64,000 nt of DNA, taken from contig CAWKHX010000015.1 of assembly GCA_963849605.1 (NCBI GenBank), positions 372,001-436,000 on the forward strand. The letters are read 5' to 3'. Position numbers and translations under genes: made by a program. Under the pieces are notes generated by a model. It did no database searches. It saw only the letters and a program-made list of their open reading frames with translations, and had not been told where the DNA came from. The stretch is from DASPHG01 sp963849605 (GTDB lineage: Bacteria; Actinomycetota; Thermoleophilia; Solirubrobacterales; Thermoleophilaceae). Shown here in pieces: positions 60,890 to 64,000 of the stretch. Every line of letters starts with the position of its first letter. Within the stretch, counting starts at the first letter, position 1.

Positions 60890-62005
60890 GTGAAGGTCGG
60901 CGTTCCGACGGAGATCAAGCCGGACGAATACCGCGTTGCGCTGACCCCAGCCGGCACGCGTGAGCTGACCGAGCAAGGGCACGAGGTGATCGTGCAGGCG
61001 GGCGCCGGCGATGGCAGCGTCATCCCCGACGCGGAGTACGAGGCGCAGGGCGCGAGGACCGCCCCCGACGCCGAGGCCGTGTTCTCCGAGGCCGATCTGA
61101 TCCTGAAGGTGAAGGAGCCGCAGGAGTCCGAGGTCGCGCTGCTGCGCGAGGGACAGTTGCTCTTCACCTATCTGCACCTCGCGCCCGCGCCCGAGCTGAC
61201 GCAGGCGCTCAGGGACAGCGGCGCCATCTGCATCGCCTACGAGACGGTCGAGGATGACAACGGGCATCTGCCGCTGCTCGCGCCGATGAGCGAGGTCGCG
61301 GGCAAGATCGCGACCCAGGCCGGGGCCTTCATGCTCGAGCGGCCGCTCGGCGGTCGCGGCGTCCTGCTCGGCGGCGTCCCCGGCGTGCCCGCGGCGACCG
61401 TCATGGTGATCGGCGGCGGCGTGGTCGGCATGAACGCCGCCTTCATCGCGATCGGCATGGAGGCTGACGTGTTCGTCTTCGACACCAACATCAACCGCCT
61501 GCGTGAACTCGACGTCTTCTTCGGCGGCCGCGCCTCGACGGTGTTCTCCAGCACCTTGGCGATCGAGCAGATGCTGGCGCACGCCGACCTGGTGATCGGC
61601 GCCGTCCTGATCCACGGCGCCCGCGCGCCGCATGTCATCCGGCGCGAGCAGCTCGCGCTCATGAAGCGGCGCGCGGTGCTCGTCGACGTCTCGATCGACC
61701 AGGGCGGCTGCTTCGAGACGTCGCGGCCCACCACGCACTCCGATCCGACATACGAGGTCGACGGGATCACCCACTACTGCGTCACCAACATGCCGGGCGC
61801 GGTGCCCGTCACGTCCACCTTCGCGCTCACCAACGCGACGTTGCCCTACGTGCTCTCACTGACTGCACGCGGGCTCGACGCGGTGCTCGAGGACCCGGGC
61901 CTCCGGGCCGGTCTGAACGTCGCGCGCGGGAAGGTGACCCACCCGGCCGTCGCCAGCGCGGTCGGGGCGGAATACGTGCCCCCCGAGGAAGCCCTCGCGC
62001 GTTAG
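60890..62005 (+). CDS. ald: Alanine dehydrogenase
   Basis: 371 residues, the full family length. MKVGVPTEIKPDEYRVALTPAG, KVKEPQ (catalytic Lys about 74), FTYLHLAP (catalytic His about 96), the NAD fold VMVIGGGVVGMNAAFIAIG and VDVSIDQGGCFETSRPTTHSDPTY (catalytic Asp about 268) are all present. It interconverts alanine and pyruvate plus ammonia with NAD. GTG start after TAGGCT. A single gene, divergent from the PQQ-propeller gene. Confidence 0.97.
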   Translation: MKVGVPTEIKPDEYRVALTPAGTRELTEQGHEVIVQAGAGDGSVIPDAEYEAQGARTAPDAEAVFSEADLILKVKEPQESEVALLREGQLLFTYLHLAPAPELTQALRDSGAICIAYETVEDDNGHLPLLAPMSEVAGKIATQAGAFMLERPLGGRGVLLGGVPGVPAATVMVIGGGVVGMNAAFIAIGMEADVFVFDTNINRLRELDVFFGGRASTVFSSTLAIEQMLAHADLVIGAVLIHGARAPHVIRREQLALMKRRAVLVDVSIDQGGCFETSRPTTHSDPTYEVDGITHYCVTNMPGAVPVTSTFALTNATLPYVLSLTARGLDAVLEDPGLRAGLNVARGKVTHPAVASAVGAEYVPPEEALAR

Positions 62006-62022
62006 GCCCCCGGCCGCATCCG

Positions 62023-62028
62023 TAGGCT
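62023..62028 (+). promoter_or_regulatory. -10 box of the exopolysaccharide genes
   Basis: TAGGCT, 7 nt before the ATG at 62036. Confidence 0.4.
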
Positions 62029-62035
62029 CCCGCCG

Positions 62036-63128
62036 ATGCTGGAGCTCGTCTTCTGGATCGCCGCTGGGCTGCTCGTGTACACGCACGTCGGCTATCCGGT
62101 GCTGCTCCGGCTTCTCGCTCGGAGAGAGCAGCGTGTCCCCGCCGCCGGTGAGCTGCCGAGCGTCTCGCTGATCGTCGCCGCGCACGACGAGGAGGAGGTG
62201 ATCGACCGCCGCGTCCAGAACGCCCTCGCGCTCGATTACCCGCGCGACCGCCTCGAGCTGATCGTCAGCTCGGACGGCTCGACCGACGCGACGGTCGAGC
62301 GCGCACGCGCCGCCGGCGCCGATCTCGTCCTGGATCTGCCGCGCGGCGGGAAGATTCGCGCCCAGGACGCAGCGGTCGAGCGGGCCAGCGGCCAGATCGT
62401 CGCGTTCTCGGATGCGAACGCCTACTGGGAGCAGGACGCCCTGCGCGCCCTCGTCGGGCCGTTCGGCGATCCGGACGTCGGCTACGTCTGCGGCCAGGTC
62501 CGCTTCGTCGACGAGGCGGGCACGAACATGGAGGGGCTGTACTGGCGCTACGAGATGTCGATCCGCACGCTGGAGTCGCGCCTCGCGGGCGTGACCGGTG
62601 GCAACGGCGCGATCTACGCGGTCCGCAGGGACGACTACCTCGTGGTCGACCCGCGCATGGGCCACGATCTGTCGTTCCCGTTCAACATGGTCAAGCGCGG
62701 GCGCCGGCCCGTCTACGAGTCGCGCGCGCTGGCCACGGAGAAGATGGTCCCGACCATCGAGGGCGAGTTCGCCCGCAAGCGGCGCATGATGGGCCACGGG
62801 TGGCTGATCGTCCTGCGCGGCGGCCTCCTATCACCGCGCGGCTATGGGCCCGTCTACGCGTTCGAGATCTTCAGCCACCGGGTGCTGCGGTATCTATCCC
62901 CGTTCCTGCACCTCGTGGCGCTGGGAGCGAACATCGCGCTGGTCGGCGAGGGTGCGCTGTACGTGGTGACGCTCGCGATCCAGCTCGGCCCTCCTGCTGG
63001 GCGCGCTCGTCGGCGTGCGGATCGCCCGCTACTACGTCCTCATGACCGCATCGCTCGCGGCGGGCCTGTGGGACTGGCTGCGGCGCGGGACGCCCGCCGA
63101 GTGGGAGAAGGCGGAGGGCACGCGATGA
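62036..63128 (+). CDS. Processive-type glycosyltransferase family 2 (one-base frameshift at about 62987)
   Basis: 363 residues after skipping one G. An N-terminal helix (LVFWIAAGLLVYTHVGYPVLLRLL), GT-A domain with SVSLIVAAHDEEEVIDRRV, LIVSSDGSTDATVERA, AFSDANAYWEQDALRAL (DxN/DxD) and VTGGNGAIYAVR, then two to three C-terminal helices and the ending TPAEWEKAEGTR. The frame breaks at CAGCTCGGCC; removing one G restores ALLLGALVGVRIARYYVL and a stop that overlaps the next ATG (ATGA). Unrepaired, it reads through as a false fusion with the sugar transferase. ATG start after TAGGCT. Confidence 0.9.
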
Positions 63129-63709
63129 GCAGGCTTGCCGCCGCGGTAGCCGTTGTCGTCACGTCGCCGATCTTGCTGGCGGCGATGCTGGCGATCAGGA
63201 TCGAGTCCGCGGGCTCTCCGATCTACCGGCAGCGGCGGGTCGGCAAAAACGGCGAGCCGTTCGAGATGTACAAGCTGCGCACGATGGTCGCCGACGCGGA
63301 GTTCATGGGCGACGGCCTTGCGGTGAACCGCGGTGACCCGCGCATCACGCGCGTGGGCGCGTTTCTCCGGCGCTACTCGATCGACGAGCTGCCGAACCTC
63401 ATCAACGTGATCCGCGGCGAGATGGCGTTCGTCGGGCCCAGGCCGACGATCCAGGCGCAGGTCGATCAGTACACCGAGCACCAGCTTCGGCGGCTCGAGG
63501 TGAAGCCCGGCCTCACCGGGTGGGCTCAGATCAACGGCAGGGCTTCGCTGCCGTGGGCCGAGCGGATCGAGCTCGACGTCTGGTACGTCGACCACAAGGC
63601 GCGGCGGCTCGACCTGAAGATCATGCTGAAGACGGCGCGCATGCTCACAACCGGGCACGGCATCTACAAGGGCGGGACAGGCGGATGGACGGGTCCGACC
63701 GCGACGTAG
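63125..63709 (+). CDS. Sugar transferase (polyprenyl-phosphate hexose-1-phosphate transferase, small form)
   Basis: 194 residues. One N-terminal helix (AAAVAVVVTSPILLAAMLAIRI) and the catalytic domain of the WbaP/PglC type: SPIYRQRRVGKNGEPFEMYKLRTMVADAE, ITRVGAFLRRYSIDELPNLINVIRGEMAFVGPRPTIQ, and KPGLTGWAQINGRASLPWAERIELDVWYVDH. It starts lipid-linked polysaccharide assembly by moving a sugar phosphate to undecaprenyl phosphate. Overlaps its neighbours by 4 and 25 bp. Confidence 0.94.
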   Translation: MSRLAAAVAVVVTSPILLAAMLAIRIESAGSPIYRQRRVGKNGEPFEMYKLRTMVADAEFMGDGLAVNRGDPRITRVGAFLRRYSIDELPNLINVIRGEMAFVGPRPTIQAQVDQYTEHQLRRLEVKPGLTGWAQINGRASLPWAERIELDVWYVDHKARRLDLKIMLKTARMLTTGHGIYKGGTGGWTGPTAT

Positions 63710-64000
63710 CCGTCCTGCTCACGGGGGTCGGCAAGCGCTACGACATCGTCAGCGCGTTCGCCGAGCACGCCTTCGTGATCGCTGCGGATCCGAGCCCGCT
63801 CGCGCCCGCTCAGTACGCCGCCGACGTTCGCGTCGCACCGCCGCCGATCGATGACCCGGGTTACGTCCCGTTCCTGGAGAAGCTCGTCGCGGAGCACGAC
63901 GTGAAGGCCGTCGTCCCGCTGACCGACCTCGACCTCGAGGTGCTCGCGCGCTCGGAGCTGCCGGCGTTCGTGCCCGCGCCCGAGATCTGCCGCGCGACCT
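63685..64000 (+). CDS. ATP-grasp protein, CarB/PylC-like, N-terminal part (3' end beyond window)
   Basis: 105 codons visible from the ATG at 63685-63687. The start MDGSDRDVAVLLTGVGKRYDIV, then VIAADPSPLAPAQYAADVRVAPPPID and AVVPLTDLDLEVLAR, match the pre-ATP-grasp domain of carbamoyl-phosphate-synthase-like ligases found in exopolysaccharide loci. The ATP-binding and catalytic parts lie past the right edge, so the substrate cannot be inferred. It overlaps the sugar transferase by 25 bp. Confidence 0.8.
   Translation, partial: MDGSDRDVAVLLTGVGKRYDIVSAFAEHAFVIAADPSPLAPAQYAADVRVAPPPIDDPGYVPFLEKLVAEHDVKAVVPLTDLDLEVLARSELPAFVPAPEICRAT

Noticed and set aside
62036..63709. Apparent glycosyltransferase-sugar transferase fusion
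   Set aside because: A one-base insertion at about 62987 explains it; both separate genes and an ATGA overlap reappear when it is removed.

Overview
The window is high-GC DNA from a free-living bacterium and contains its chromosomal replication-origin region. Three things point to Actinomycetota. The order rpmH-rnpA-yidD-yidC-jag-rsmG-parA-parB runs opposite to dnaA-dnaN-recF-DUF721-gyrB-gyrA. DnaA boxes are of the TTGTCCACA type. A signalling/cell-wall operon fhaA-fhaB-pstP-rodA-pbpA-pknB-ddl is present. A deep lineage such as Thermoleophilia would fit the overall flavour (GT87 membrane proteins, cyclase-AAA-TPR protein, phosphosulfolactate synthase), but that class assignment is inference and no rRNA is present to test it. 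Starts are mostly GTG, ATG or TTG, genes overlap by 1-4 bases in operons, and many first genes look leaderless: a TANNNT -10 box lies 6-9 nt before the start codon.

Layout. 1-8.7 kb (mostly minus): hemB (cut by the edge), an ABC exporter pair, ymdB (plus), then an envelope cluster of two polytopic glycosyltransferase-like proteins, a GtrA flippase-like protein, an AP-superfamily phosphodiesterase and a DUF4126 membrane protein. 8.7-14.2 kb: a PLP aminotransferase joined to a first D-Ala-D-Ala ligase-type gene, an FAD oxidoreductase with a DPM1-like glycosyltransferase, and a methyltransferase. 14.2-16.8 kb: bifunctional nuclease, a small protein, a lipoprotein, a structured non-coding stretch, tRNA-Ile(GAT) and a VOC protein. 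16.8-30.9 kb: the origin region. 31-35.7 kb: EamA transporter, a strongly structured candidate ncRNA with its own terminator, a coiled-coil membrane protein, an HNH nuclease, pheA, a DUF4446 protein and a membrane-anchored beta-domain protein. 35.8-45.7 kb: a polytopic Ser/Thr kinase followed by the FHA/PP2C/RodA/PBP/PASTA-kinase/Ddl operon. 45.7-49.5 kb (minus): dedA-uppP-purM and a second receptor-type kinase. 49.5-54.7 kb: surface-sugar genes (DegT aminotransferase, DUF354, CapD-like dehydratase) and a LytR_C protein. 54.7-64 kb: a giant class III cyclase-AAA-TPR protein (minus), comA with a histidine phosphatase, a PQQ-propeller protein, alanine dehydrogenase, then exopolysaccharide genes running off the right edge.

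How it fits together: replication initiation, segregation and membrane-protein insertion sit next to a kinase/phosphatase-controlled peptidoglycan elongation module, with precursor supply (Ddl, UppP, Ald) and surface polysaccharide genes nearby. Three genes (gyrA, the 45.7 kb kinase, the 62 kb glycosyltransferase) are interrupted only by single extra bases, four in total. Because gyrA is essential this looks like residual assembly error rather than decay. The most interesting unexplained element is the RNA at about 31.9-32.1 kb, which carries an 11-nt perfect complement of the 16S rRNA 3' end and three alternative, mutually exclusive pairings.
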